DNA of 64,000 bases from Linyphia triangularis (lineage: Eukaryota > Arthropoda > Arachnida > Araneae > Linyphiidae). The notes under the pieces are model-generated. The model saw only the letters and a program-made list of their open reading frames with translations, did no database searches and was not told the origin of the DNA. This document shows positions 34,506 to 45,859 of the stretch, one piece after another; positions within the stretch are counted from its first letter, which is position 1; each line of letters begins with the position of its first letter. The translations under genes were made by a program, and so were the position numbers. The stretch spans positions 7,025,201-7,089,200 of the forward strand of contig OZ021722.1 of the NCBI GenBank assembly GCA_963978545.1, given 5' to 3'.

Positions 34506-35945
34506 AGCTGCCGAAAAACGCCGCTTTGTGAAATGTCAGTGAGAGGTTGCGATTCTTCTGGAACAAGAATGAGATTTTGTTCGGGTTTAGTCGATTGATT
34601 TCGTAGAAACTCCTCCTCGATTCAGAGTGGAACCACGCGAAAACTTGGCAAGATCGTAGTTGACCTTGACTCCCGATAGAAACTGTTTTAAAAAAAAACA
34701 ACGCTGTATGAAATCTCGTTGAGAGGGTGTAATTCTTCTGTTTTTTTTTTCCCAGCAAGAATGGGATTTCCTTGTAACAACAGTGCATTTAAAATACAAG
34801 TTGATTTTGTGCAGATTCAGGGGGGTATTGATTGCTTTGAAACTTTCACTTGATTCTGAGTTGAACCCATCGATATAGATAAACAACTGGATAGACTGCT
34901 TAACGCTGGGAAAATGAAGCCGTTGCCAGATGCCGTTGGTGGGATAAAAAAATACGGATCGCCAAGATTTGAAAATAAAATTTTGGGTTGTACACATTAG
35001 AAATGTCAATAGTAGACCTTAATTAGTAATATCGATACAAAAAAATATATACTCTAACACTTTACAACGTTTTTCGCATTTCCATCCAACTATAAAAGTG
35101 AGCTGTGATTGGTTAATCTTCCCACCAGCTTCGCAATCCCCGGCGCGTTTTTCTCTTTTCATTGACAATGGAGCAGTCTATCCAGTTGTTTATCTATATC
35201 GATGGTTGAACCACATGGAAACATGGCAAAGTCATAGTTGACCTTGACTGGGTGTTTCCATCAGAATTTTACTTTTTTTTTTTTTTAGTATAGGTCAAAC
35301 TGATTTGCCAACCTCACATAATCCTACACCTGATAAACTTCTCTGCACAAAATCCCAGTTGACTAAAGATGAGATTTTTCTGCTTTTCCATCAGAATTTT
35401 TTTTTTTTCTATTGGTACACTCTGAAAATCAAACTCATTTTATGCAAATTCTGAAATTTGACTGAACCCTTGTTCTGGTATTCTGATGAAACTGACTGAC
35501 ATGATCCTGGCGATAATTTTTGTAAAAGCACATGGGTGCCTTTCTTTGTGGTAATGCACTAGGATTATCAGTCTAACTTGATGCTGATACAGGTGATTTA
35601 TCTACATCCTCCTTTTGACAAACTGAGTTAAGCAATTATGGTTGGCTATTTACCTATTGGCTATGAGCCTATTATGGCTTTCTGAAAAGGAAAAAAAAAT
35701 CTTGCTTCTTTTTTTTTTCCCCTCTTGCAAGCTGAAGATCAAAATGATTTAAAAGAGTTAGGTCACTAACTCTGTCTAAAATTCTGATTGAATCTAAACA
35801 AAAGTTCTTGGAAAAGATCCTAGTTTACAGCGATGTGATATTTCAGTTTTTCTCCAGCGAAATTTTCCTCTCTTTTTTTTTCCTGCAAATTGAACTACAT
35901 TTTTTGTGATGAACTCGTTTTCATATATTCTAAGCTAACGAACTG
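34422..35945 (+). repeat. Degenerate tandem copies of the KANSL2 terminal-exon segment
   Basis: The coding stretch GATCAAGTCGATTTGATGCA with its following CCTCCTTCCGACATTCTGAG recurs in decayed form at about 34588, 34795, 35293, 35422, 35565, 35731 and 35884. Examples are CAAGTTGATTTTGTGCAGAT at 34797 and ATCCTCCTTTTGACAAACTG at 35606. Between copies lie a TTCTTCTG/T-run/CAAGAATGRGATTT block and a block with TAGTTGACCTTGACT (34657, 35236). Spacing is about 125-210 bp once the 337-bp insertion at 34868 is removed. None of the copies keeps an open frame. They form the 3' untranslated or downstream flank. Confidence 0.72.
34868..35204. mobile_element. 337-bp MITE with long perfect TIRs and 8-bp TSD
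   Basis: The first 33 bases (CATCGATATAGATAAACAAC and on to GACTGCT) are the exact inverse of the last 33. The flanks GTTGAACC at 34860-34867 and 35205-35212 are a perfect 8-bp duplication, indicating a hAT- or P-type transposase. Inside, an AATAAA (34974-34979) and a GC-rich CCCCGGCGCG patch are seen, but no ORF. Inserted into one of the KANSL2 terminal-exon duplications. Confidence 0.95.
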
Positions 35946-36015
35946 TTGAGAAACTGATTGGAAATCGAGTGAAATATATATGTGTTTACTTTGCATATGG
36001 AGACGAGATTGAAAT

Positions 36016-36120
36016 AATAAAAAGTCTTGAAAATGTAAAATTATTCCTTCGAAACATTACAAAATCCTAGTTAACAAATACCAGTAATCTAATGTGATTG
36101 AATTGTTAAAGTACAATAAA
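36016..36120 (+). promoter_or_regulatory. Candidate polyadenylation signals downstream of KANSL2
   Basis: AATAAA hexamers occur at 36016-36021 and 36115-36120, just past the last duplicated terminal-exon copy. With the AATAAA inside the MITE (34974), these are the plausible 3' ends of KANSL2 mRNA. In such AT-rich sequence a hexamer alone is weak evidence. Confidence 0.3.
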
Positions 36121-36340
36121 ACTGGGATGAAAAACTTGTTTAAAAACAGAGTTTTCCTTTCTTTGTTTTGTCTTCAAGTATGTTTTGTTTTTTGACTTAT
36201 GAAGTATGTTAAAAGGAAGTCTTAGTAATTATCATTCCCTATACCCACTATGTTATAATCTTCTAGCCCAGTGCATTTAGAAACTACTTGGTATAAAACT
36301 TTGAAATTTGGTGAGTTGGTACAAAAACGATCACTTAATG

Positions 36341-37068
36341 CAGGGTTCCCACGGTCATTAAAAGTGCTTAATATTTTTTAACTTGTTTTCAAGGCCTTGA
36401 AAATGCTTAGAAGTCCTTAAAAGTCCTTAATTTTTGCAGATATTGTATGCAGGGTTCCCACGGTCATTGAAAGTCATTAAAAGTGGTTAATATTTTTGAG
36501 CTTGTTTTCAAGGCCTTGAAAATGCTTAGAGGTGCTTAAAAGTCCTTGAAAATGCTTAAATGTCCTTAATTTTTACAAATGTTGTTCAACTGCAAAATTT
36601 ATAAAAATACAACTCGGACTTGCTATCCCCGTGTGACCGCCACTTATCTGCACCGTATCAAAATTTTCGAACATATTTGTATCAACTTTTTTGGTAGAAT
36701 ATACTTTATTAAAAATTTAATTATAGATATGATGCCTGAAAACGAATTTTCATAGGTCCTTAAAAACATTAATTACTTCCTTAAAAGTCATTGATTTTCA
36801 TTCTGTGATTTGAGTGGGAACCCTGGTATGGCCAACTGCAAAATTTATGAAAACACAACTCGGACTTGCTATCCCCGCATGACCACCACTTATCTGCACC
36901 ACATCGAAATTTTCCAACATATTTGTATTACGCAACCACCAACTTGAAGCTTTTATGGTAGAATATACTTTATTAAAAATTTATGCATAGACATGATGCC
37001 TGAAAACAAATTTTCAAAGGTCCTTAAAAATCATTGATTTTCATTCTGTGATTTGAGTGGGAAACCTG
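36341..37068. mobile_element. T1 element, outer copy (TSD TAATG)
   Basis: Left end CAGGGTTCCCAC, right end GTGGGAAACCTG. The flanks TAATG at 36336-36340 and 37069-37073 are an exact 5-bp duplication. It is split at its internal GTATG by the inner copy; about 347 bp remain when that is removed. Confidence 0.92.
36450..36825. mobile_element. T1 element, inner copy nested in another T1 (TSD GTATG)
   Basis: 376 bp, ends CAGGGTTCCCAC / GTGGGAACCCTG, same orientation as its host. The flanks GTATG at 36445-36449 and 36826-36830 are exact. The host reads continuously across the site once one GTATG is removed, matching the TTGTGTGGCCAACTGC segment in other T1 copies. Confidence 0.95.
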
Positions 37069-37299
37069 TAATGAAATGACAAAAACATCAAAAATGGTGC
37101 CTAATATATATTTTACTTTATATTTGAAATCCTTACGCATAATCCACCTGATTTTGTCTATTTTAATTTTCATTTATAATTGATTATCTCATTTCATAAA
37201 GTGATATTTTTCGTATTTACTTACCAAAGTCTTGTACAAAGTAGTTTCTAAATGCACTGAACTAGAAAATTGTAACATAGCGAGTATAGGGAATAATCC

Positions 37300-38202
37300 G
37301 TATCACAACTTAAGATACCACTACACATTGAAAAACTTTTTATTTCATTTATTAACAAAACTCAAGTAAAATTTTACACTTAACAAGTGCCAAAAAACTA
37401 ATGTATCTGCTTGGAAAAGTTTCTTTATTTGTTGATATTTAATTGATCAATTAAAATTTAAGTACCTTCTCAGGGTCCACTTGCATTGGGCATAACTCAA
37501 ATTCGTCATTTATGTAGAATTTTAATTGCAAATTAAACCTTGAAACACAATGATTTGCTATGAACATACTAGAGTTATAAATATAGCTTTTTTTCCCATA
37601 GTCTTTTGTTTTGAAAGTGTTTAAAAAAAAATTTTTAATCATTATTAAAATTTAAGTTAAAATCTATTATTGCATGAATGCGTTAGATTCTTATAGGTTC
37701 CCTGACCCGCATTGTACACTTTAAATTATGCAACAACTTTTTTGATTGGTCGTAACAACATTAACAATTCTTTTTATTGGCTGATTCAAACTGAAGTTAT
37801 CTGTGGTGGAAAAAATTCTCTTACACTAATGAAAACTAGGTCTTCTCAAATCAAATTTAAAATTGGTAGTAGTGATTTTTAACGCTGTGTACTTTCATAA
37901 AAATGAGAGGAGTTTAACACGAAACCTACTGACATTTTATACATATCTATTTCTTCCGATGTCAGTTAAATGACTACTTTTCAAATAAACATACTCTTTT
38001 CCAGTTCATCATAAATCATGCAGAATTTAGCATAGGCAATAAAACAAAAAATAATGGGGAAAAAGACCCGAAACAAAAAAATTATGTTACTTCTGTAATT
38101 TCAATAGATATCTTTATTTAAAATAAAATTTATTTGTCGTTATTTTTACAGATGGAAGGTCTCTCCTGTAAAAAATTTTTACATGTAAAACAAATGTTTA
38201 CG

Positions 38203-38233
<31 letters not shown>

Positions 38234-38273
38234 GCAATATCCCATTTGACATGTGTTTTGTCTTTCAGAAATT
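37300..38273. other. AT-rich flank with nothing recognised
   Basis: AT-rich sequence without a supportable gene or repeat boundary. A T-run of about 26 lies at 38208-38233, and short open frames here encode homopolymer or low-complexity peptides only. Confidence 0.6.
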
Positions 38274-38654
38274 CAGGGATGCCAGTGTTCCTCCTTTTGG
38301 AGGATTTCCTCCTTTTTGGTTTTTTATGTAACATTTTCCTCCTCTTTGTCCCAGTCTTGATGATCCCCATTTTTCTGATCTGAACCAGTTTTTCCTGCAA
38401 AAAGTATACTTTTCCTCATATCTAAACAAAAGATTTTCCCTCTTGGCTCCCCTTTCCTCCCAGATTACTTCACTAACTCCTAATATTTGAAATGTAATTA
38501 TTTTATAGTACGAGAAATTTCATTGTATCTTTAAAATTATTGAATCCTCCTTCCTGCATACTCTTTTATTGAATTTTTGTGTATTCCATCCGCGAGCTTT
38601 TTCAACGAATTTTTGAATGTCCTCCTTTTTGCTCTCTGATCACTCTCATCCCTG
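38274..38654. mobile_element. MITE family T3, copy 2 (6-bp TSD GAAATT)
   Basis: Starts CAGGGATGCCAG and ends CTCTCATCCCTG; 381 bp. GAAATT at 38268-38273 and 38655-38660 is an exact 6-bp duplication. The interior is about 85-90% like 33731-34120 by eye (TTTCCTCCTTTTTGG, GCAAAAAGTATACTTT, CTTCACTAACTCCTAAT). Confidence 0.88.
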
Positions 38655-40083
38655 GAAATTGTATTGGAATCTGCTGAAGTTTTCTCCATAATTTTTATTT
38701 CTTGTTCCTATAAATCTCGGTATTCGGTGGAAATTTTATCTACCAACTGAAATAAAAATTGTTGTCGCAATATCCTTTCTCCGATTACTTTTTTTTTCTC
38801 CGATTTTATAAAATCCAAGCATTTATTACATTAAGTCCATCTACGAGATTTAGAATCAGTAGTAAGCAGGGACGACACGAATGGGGGCGAAGGGGGCGTC
38901 TCGCCCCCCCCCCCCCCCCTCCAAAGTTTTAGAAAGTTGAACAGTCGGCAAATTTTCGAAATTTTATCGAGCCCTTTTTTTAAAATAAATCAACAATAAA
39001 ATCGAATTGAATGAAAAAAAATAAAATAAAAAATGTCGAACAAAAATACCGACCTGAGTTTCACGAATCGGGATTTTTACTCTAGAAGTCTATTATAAGG
39101 GATTCGGTGTCTTTTTCCCCGCCTGCATTGATGGACTGCGTACACAAATATAATAGGTCTCTTGCGAACACAAATCATAGATATCTTCATTATCTCACCC
39201 CACGTAAGTTTTTAGAAAAGAAAGAAGGCACCCGGCAAATTTCCAAAATTTCATCATTCCTTTAAAAGTGCCAAGTGATGGATGTTTTAAAACATATTGA
39301 ATAGGAAAAAAAATATATATATATAAATAATTAAAATCGTCAATAGTATTAAAATATCCTGATCACAATTCAGTCCAAGTTGGCGGTCGGCAATTTTAAA
39401 TTGGAGTTATATCCTTTTCTGCAGAAACGTTTAAGTTGATATCGTCACTGACAGCTTCTAAATGAAATTCAATATGAACGTATCTCCCATACTCCATACT
39501 GTTGCACAAGCATCAATTTCCACAAATTCCTTACAGAATGAATAATTTTCCTTCAATTTCAAATCATCAGTTACCTGATAATTGCACACTATATTCTCAG
39601 GAAGAAATTGACAATAATTACTTATTCTGCCAATTAATATGTAACTGATGACATATTTTTAGTACGTCAGGTAACGCCTCAAAAACCATGATATGCCCAT
39701 TGAACGTCATTTACATAAAGTATATGTATTGTATGTCATATGAATTAAGTCTTACAGAAAATTTCAAAACTTCAAAATTTTAACATTCGAAAAATGAGCC
39801 TTCTCTTATCAAAAACATACCTTACGTACACCACTAATCTGGCGAGCAGTTTCAATTTCGAATAAAACTTGCTTATTTTTTTGTAAAGATAAAAATAAAA
39901 AATACATTTTATAAGGTTACTCAACGAGGTTTATTTTTACTTATTACGAAAGTGAAGTTGAGTGAAATGGAAGTAACGTAGAATTCTGTTTAAATTATTT
40001 CTATTACATTTTGCCCAATTATTGCAATTAACGTCAAGTAGATCTCTATATATGATGTTATATAGTACTTCATAAATTAAAAA

Positions 40084-40512
40084 TATGTAAAGGTGTGCGG
40101 TAACGGAAAAGTCGAACCCGGGACTCCTAGATCAGGAAACAGGCGCGCTAACCACTAGGCAAAAGTGATCACTAGTGCCTAGGTGTATCTGTCATTTGTA
40201 CAAGAGACCACCACATAGCCCCTACCCAATGAGTAGCGAAGGGGTGAACGATTGAGTTGCTTGAGTGTGAGGTGAGTGCGTTGCGAGTGGCAGTGAGTCG
40301 CCAGAGGTGCTGAGGTGGTAGTGTGGAGGTCGTGCAGTAGATGGTGGCACTGATGTGTTCGAATATTCGGGTCACCAATATAGCGGTGTGCGCTAACGGA
40401 GAGTCGAACCCGGGACTCATAGATCAGAAGACAGGCTCGCTAACCACTATGCATAAGTGACCACTAGTGCCTAGGTGTTGTATCTGCCATTTGTACACGA
40501 GACCACCACAAA
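40084..40512 (-). mobile_element. tRNA-derived SINE S3, tandem pair
   Basis: Two tRNA-like heads on the minus strand: GCCTAGTGGTTAGCGCGCC with B-box CCGGGTTCGACT, and a second 290 bp away with ATAGTGGTTAGCGAGCC and CCGGGTTCGACT. Both are followed by the TGTGCGGTAACGG / TGTGCGCTAACGG word and preceded by GTGGTCTCTTGTACAAATG-type sequence. The layout is a partial dimer: head, 200-bp GC-richer body, head. It is a family distinct from S1 and S2. Confidence 0.75.
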
Positions 40513-42277
40513 TGTATTACCGAAATAATGCATGCCATGTAAATTGGAAAGCAATGTCGTATTTATTGCGACAAAATAATCATTGAAAAAGTACTGAAAG
40601 GTTTGTTATAATACTATCTAACTTTCTTGACGTTTCCTGCACTCAAATAGCTGTGGCCTGACGTTGTCCGACGTACAACCAGGTTTCAGTCTAAAAGAAG
40701 TAGTGAGTACCCTTTCACGCCTATCCTCGATTTCACCACTTTATACACGAAACATCGGAGAGACATCTTGTTTCAGATAAATTAGATTAGTCAAAATACC
40801 TTTAAAAATATTTCAAATTGGATCAGTAGATCTCACATTAGGATCATAACTTTTAAAGAATCTCATGTTGACTGTGACTTTTCTCTTCTTTAGAAGATCA
40901 TATGCGCAACTTCTCCTTCCTCAAGATAATAACATTGGCGATTTGAATACCTCCCCACCCCCCAAAAAAACCTCCGTAGGTACTATTCTTTACTTAGTTT
41001 GGATTTTTGAGCCAAAAATTATGGTTTGCTTTTTTATAGATCTGAATACTTTAATTAATGCTAAATTCAAAGTTCATAAGGGTAGTGAATTAGTTGAGAT
41101 TAATTTACTTTGTAAAACTTGATTTCTGCTTCAATAGGATAGAGGTTCATATGTTTTTTTTTTTTTTTTTTTTTTTGCATATAAATAATATTATAGTTTG
41201 GTTTAATGCTAAAGTAATCCATTTCATTTTTAGTCCTGCTTAGAGAAAGTTAGCATTATACTTTCCTTTTGGAACAAATTATTATCATTAAAAAAACAAG
41301 TAATATTTTCAGAAATTATTGCTGAAAAACCTAAAAAAAAAAACAACATTAAATTCAATCCATCAGGTTTTGTAAGAAATGTGTACACGAAGTACTATTT
41401 TTAAGAAGTGAATTCCTATGTTAAATTTAAAAAAAAAAAAAATTAAGTTTTACTATTAATATATATTTTTCAAGAGAAAGTAAAATCCTCTAGGTTAGGA
41501 AAATATGTTAAAATGTATTTAAAAATTAATTAACAAAACGTTTCTAATAATTATTATATTTTGAACTGCAATTATATTGTCCATGAGCGCCGACAGGATT
41601 ATTTGCTCGGAGGTATAAGGAGACAAAAGTCTTTTTATCCTAGATTTTTCGAAAATGGGAATTGGACTTCCTAATTTGATGTTAGTTAATAGCTGTACAT
41701 AATTTTCTGCTCGAATTGATAATTTACTACCTATATATTTTGTTCTTGTGAATTACTTCTTCCACATTACTTTATTTTTCGAAAGACTTGAGTGTAAGTG
41801 AATGTTTCTCTTATGTCCCCGACATTGTCTCAATTATAAAAATCGCATTGCTTCGCTTAGGTAATTTTGTGTGATAGCAATAATCTGCCAGGATTTTACG
41901 AAGAAGAATTTTTCCAGAATTTGTTTAACTTTTTTACAATTCTAAATTAGAGTCACCTATTTGATCATTATTTTTCATTTATTTTATTCCGTGTTGTAGG
42001 GCGTTTTCTATCCACTTTTACACGTTTAATTAATTTCTTCGAAACTGCAATTTGAAAATTAAAGAAAAATTGTATTGAAATGGAGCCATTTTACTACTCG
42101 TGTTACTGAATTGGTTCAAGATTGTGAGAGTGCATTCTATCTGCAAGTGATAAATACCTCCCCTCCCAAAAGAAGCACTTCGAAAAATTATCCCCTTTGT
42201 TCGCCAAAGAGGGGTTTATTTATTAAACATAAAAGAAAAATTAAATGAATTTGATGGAACTTTAACTAAAATGTGAT

Positions 42278-42464
42278 GGTTGGTTGTTGGTTGTTTTCAG
42301 ATTAACTGGCGCCGTCAGCAACACGAGGGCTATAATGCGCCGAAACATTCGTCATTAGACAAGCCAACATACATTTACAAACACCCATGCCTAACACGGG
42401 ACTCAAACCCGCAACCTCACGGTCTAGAGGCTAGCAAGCTAACCACTATACCGTTTGGTCGGCC
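42278..42464 (-). mobile_element. tRNA-derived SINE S1 inside hAT-like A (left copy)
   Basis: Full-length copy on the minus strand, with GGCCGACCAAACGGTATAG, TATAGTGGTTAGCTTGC and a B-box altered to GGGTTTGAGTCCCGTG. The repeat TAAAATGTGAT at 42267-42277 and 42465-42475 is the target duplication. It is absent from the sister copy on the right, so it inserted after the two A copies separated. Confidence 0.93.
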
Positions 42465-42821
42465 TAAAATGTGATGGGCATTTACTTAAAATATGATATT
42501 AATCCCGTATTAATAAAATGCCATAAAATATTAAAAAACTAATTAATTACACATTGAATAAAATAATTCACAATTAAATAAAAAAAATAACAATTAGTTA
42601 TAAACTCATTAACAATTATTTACGCATTAGTTAACAAATAATTATATATTAATTAAAAAAAATTAGTTAAAATTAATTTTACATCAATAAAAATTAATTA
42701 ATAATAGATTAACACCTTAATGGTTATTTTCTACATTTACTCCGTACTTGCCTTGATTTTAGTCGGCAAAAGTATGTCTAACGCTCCCCCCCCCCAATCG
42801 AAATTCTTAGCGACGGCCCTG

Positions 42822-43203
42822 CCTTCAAATAATTTATAACTTCTATAACAAACAGTTATAAAGTTTCTATAGCAACCTTATAACAAACCGTTAACAAATA
42901 GGCTTAGTGATACATTTACGTGTCATTTAAATATGTAAACATTTAAGCTTGACTCCAACTGGTACCTGTCTAATGGAAGAATTCCGTTTCCTATTGTGCA
43001 TGGGAAATATCATATAAAAGTAAATTAACTTGTACTACTACATAACTAGCCTCCCTGATGGCTGTGGGGTTAGAGCTCCGGCCTTGCATATCAAAGATGT
43101 CTTGTTCGAATCCTTGGTTATGCATGGGTGTTCATTGTTGTTCAGAATACACATTAAGCTGAAGATAAGTAGCTGTTGCTGTGCATAAAAACAGATCGTT
43201 GAG
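42822..43203 (+). mobile_element. Spacer and SINE S2 between element A and the BEL relic
   Basis: 42822-43050 is AT-rich sequence with CTATAACAAAC(A/C)GTTA-type repeats and no identity I can assign. From about 43051 a plus-strand S2 SINE follows: CCTCCCTGATGGCTGTGGGG, GGTTAGAGCTCCGG, B-box TTGTTCGAATCCTTGG, body GCATGGGTGTTCATTGTTG. The BEL/Pao relic ends abruptly against it at 43204. Confidence 0.65.
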
Positions 43204-43920
43204 CTAACAAATTTTTATCACTGCACTGTGTGGCATATAATATCCAGATTTAGTATCATCATAACATTCTTCAATTATATTTTTATTTAATTGATCACCA
43301 AAGACTGATCTATAATTATCTAATAACCAGTCACTTTTTATTAATTTATTGCTTAAGTTAAAAAATCTCTTTTTAGCAATATCAAAATTAGTGCTTTCTA
43401 AGTCGCAGTTATCCCTCCATATTAATCCCTGCCTATTATCAATAAATTTCAATTTATCCTCGAAGCCTTTTACTAATTCCATATCATTCCGCCACATCTG
43501 TTCACTTTCATCTTTCAATACCCAGAGATTCCAATTTCCAGAACTATTTTAAATAACTGTTTGTATCCTCATGAGCGAACTGAACTCCTAACTTAAACAC
43601 AACCGCATTTGATGAACACTTGTTAGAGAATTTTCCATATCTTCCTATTACCGTAAATCTAAATACAGTTTCAATAAGTACCAATGAAGAATTTAATTTT
43701 ATAAACTTTCCTGTGTTTACGATATAATCGCAGCCTATTAGGATTTCAACTTTTGAATCTGAAGTGGAACGCGAATCGGCCATCTGGATATTATTTTCAC
43801 TCATGTAAGTACGAATAATTACCACATAGGCTCTTGAGATTTGTTTCCGAAATATAAGGAGTGATTAAAGCTTCTACGACCATTTTTTGTTTAGGGTTCT
43901 TAATGTTTGACAGTACTACG
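43204..43920 (-). pseudogene. BEL/Pao retrotransposon relic: protease and pre-RT part of pol
   Basis: On the minus strand, two open stretches fit the order of BEL/Pao polyproteins. 43825-43544 contains VEILIGCDYIVNTGKFIKL and LVLIETVF, typical of the protease-associated (DUF1758-like) region. 43518-43204 contains WRDNCDLESTNFDIAKKRF and SGYYMPHSAVIK, the segment just before reverse transcriptase. Stops and frame changes separate them, and the reverse transcriptase, RNase H, integrase and LTRs are missing. Its upstream continuation lies beyond two insertions, at 47521-47601 and 51505 onwards. Confidence 0.8.
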
Positions 43921-45859
43921 CGCACAACCAGGGCCTATTCTAACGGGTAGTCGTGGCTTATTTGGGCAGTCGTAAATCCAAATTGGGCAATCGTAAAATC
44001 AAAATTGGGCAGTCGTAAAAAATACAAAGCCAAATAAAATAGAGAAAAACTAGGGATGTGGAACATCGCACAGCTTTTAATTACACTATAATACTTACAT
44101 GGATTTGTGTCATTTACCGTTTTTATATTTTCATCCTTCATTTAGCAAAAGTGGCCAATTTGACGATATCTTTTGCAATATTATAAGTGAAACTACTGGG
44201 GAGAGAAGAAAAACTATCGTTGATGAGGTATGCTCAAAGAAAGAGAACTCTGTGTTAAAGGCATTTGTTTTTCAACTTTTTACGCCATTAAAGCATTTTA
44301 AAGGGAATTTCAGAGGTGGTGACGTTTAAAACACCTTAAGAGGCATTACCACAGCGATTTTGAACAAAATCTTTCGAGCCGTTTTTTAGCAATTACTGAA
44401 AAATATGATTTTTTCAATGGCAGCTACTTTATACGCGAAAACCTTTTTGACGAAAACCTTAATGGTAGGGCCCTGTACCATCACCAACCCGCACTCCAAA
44501 TTTGAACATAGTAGGTCAATTTGTGCGGGAGTTATGCTGACCACAGACACAAATTTATTCTAGATCACTTTTTTGAAATCAGAATGTTCCAAAACGTGGA
44601 GAAACGATTTTTTTTAAACCGAATACTATGCTTTCATTATCCTATGTATACGTATGGGTAATTGAAAGTAATAATTGCTCATTCTTATTTTGTAACAATA
44701 GTGGTTGTGGTACTACTTTCAAATATTTTACATTGAAATCATATTTTAGGAAGACAAATAACAAGGCATTTTCTCCTGAGACACCGCGTACATTTAAATG
44801 TACATCGTATTTTAGGCACATAATTTTTCTTTGCCTGAAATAGCCGAATTCAGTCCTACAGCTGATTATAGTTCCACCGATTGTGAAGAAATGGAGTCTG
44901 TAAAGAAACGGCAAAAACCAGTTCCTCTGCCAGTAGAGGCATCACGAAAAGTTGGCGCGAAGCACATGCCAGCAATGAACTAAGACTTTTTTCTCATGTT
45001 TTCGGATGTCTGGATGTTCTGCGCGAACAAATTTTTTTTTGCACTAACTGTAAAGTATTTTTATGTATCACGTCCTCGAACGAAATTGCTTTATTGCCTT
45101 TCATGATTAAATTTCCCATCTGAACAATTAAATTTAAAATTTTTGCTTTATAGTTGAAATCCAATAACTTTAAAAGTACGTTATATGGACCCAAAAGAAT
45201 AATATACATAAAAATTAGCTTGAAATCATGTTTCAAACAGTTGTGGGTCTCAGGAGGATATGCCTAAAATCAAAGCTGAGAGATGTTAAAATCTAAACTC
45301 CATGCCAGGACAAGCCGATCCTGTCCAAGCTTAAAACGTTACTGACTAGAGAGATTTTAAAGAAAGCACACCGGATGTTATCTTTTTTTTCCCCCTGACC
45401 TTGCAATAGGGGGTGGATAGGGACTGGTATCTGAGTTCAGTGTCCAGTGTCAGCTGATCAGCTCCCCTACAAGCCGAAACCTTGGGATATCTTGTCTCAT
45501 CCACTTCAACAGTCGAGCGCGAAAACTCCTTTTTCCCCTTTGTCAATAAATCTTCATTTCGGCTGTTTGCGGTCAACACTTGTTCCACTGTGCTGTGTGT
45601 CATGTCCTCCTTCTTGGGAGATGACCACTGTATTTTTAGGGGGTGGGTGACAACAGTTGTAAAATAAAAACAGCAATGAATAGTTGACAAGAGGGAGGAA
45701 GGTGGATGACAGCTATTGCCTTGTGAGTGTAAATAATCTTTTAATGTTTGGTATCAAAGACGTTGAATTTGTATTCACGATTGTTTTGTTGTCTTTTGCG
45801 ACTTCGTAGTCAAAGGTATTTATAATTCTTTCATAAGAAAAATATTATAGAAGTATATA

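Larger units (their letters stand above)
36234..37294. mobile_element. Fold-back DNA element hosting nested T1 copies
   Basis: The left arm begins ATTCCCTATACCCACTATGT and continues to GCATTTAGAAACTACTTGG. The right arm is its inverse (AAGTAGTTTCTAAATGC through GCGAGTATAGGGAAT). Between the arms sit the outer T1 (36341-37068) and, inside that, the inner T1 (36450-36825). A decayed relative is at 57-300. The outer duplication is not clear. Confidence 0.7.
38867..42821 (+). mobile_element. hAT-like element A, left copy
   Basis: Runs from CAGGGACGACACGAA (left) to TTAGCGACGGCCCTG (right), with G/C-rich homopolymer blocks just inside both ends. Most of it is present in inverted orientation at 47610-51496, for example the TCATTTACATAAAGTATATG block near 39707 and the CAAGATAATAACATT block near 40922. 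It contains a SINE S3 pair (40084-40512) and SINE S1 (42278-42464). No 8-bp duplication is visible (flanks GTAGTAAG and CCTTCAAA), so one end may be rearranged. No transposase frame survives. Confidence 0.75.

Noticed and set aside
34351..35009. Minus-strand open frames opposite the KANSL2 terminal exon
   Set aside because: Shadows of the GC-richer coding exon and of its decayed duplicates; the sense frame matches KANSL2.
38134..38400. Short open frames with poly-Phe or poly-Lys
   Set aside because: Produced by a T-run of about 26 and by the T3 MITE; no conserved sequence.
40115..40168. Functional tRNA gene
   Set aside because: It has A- and B-box-like words, but the fold is incomplete and the sequence belongs to a repeated SINE family; the same holds for the other tRNA-like heads in the window.
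45346..45690. 114-residue minus-strand frame within hAT-like element B
   Set aside because: No recognisable motif; it overlaps equally long frames on the other strand and sits in non-coding transposon interior.
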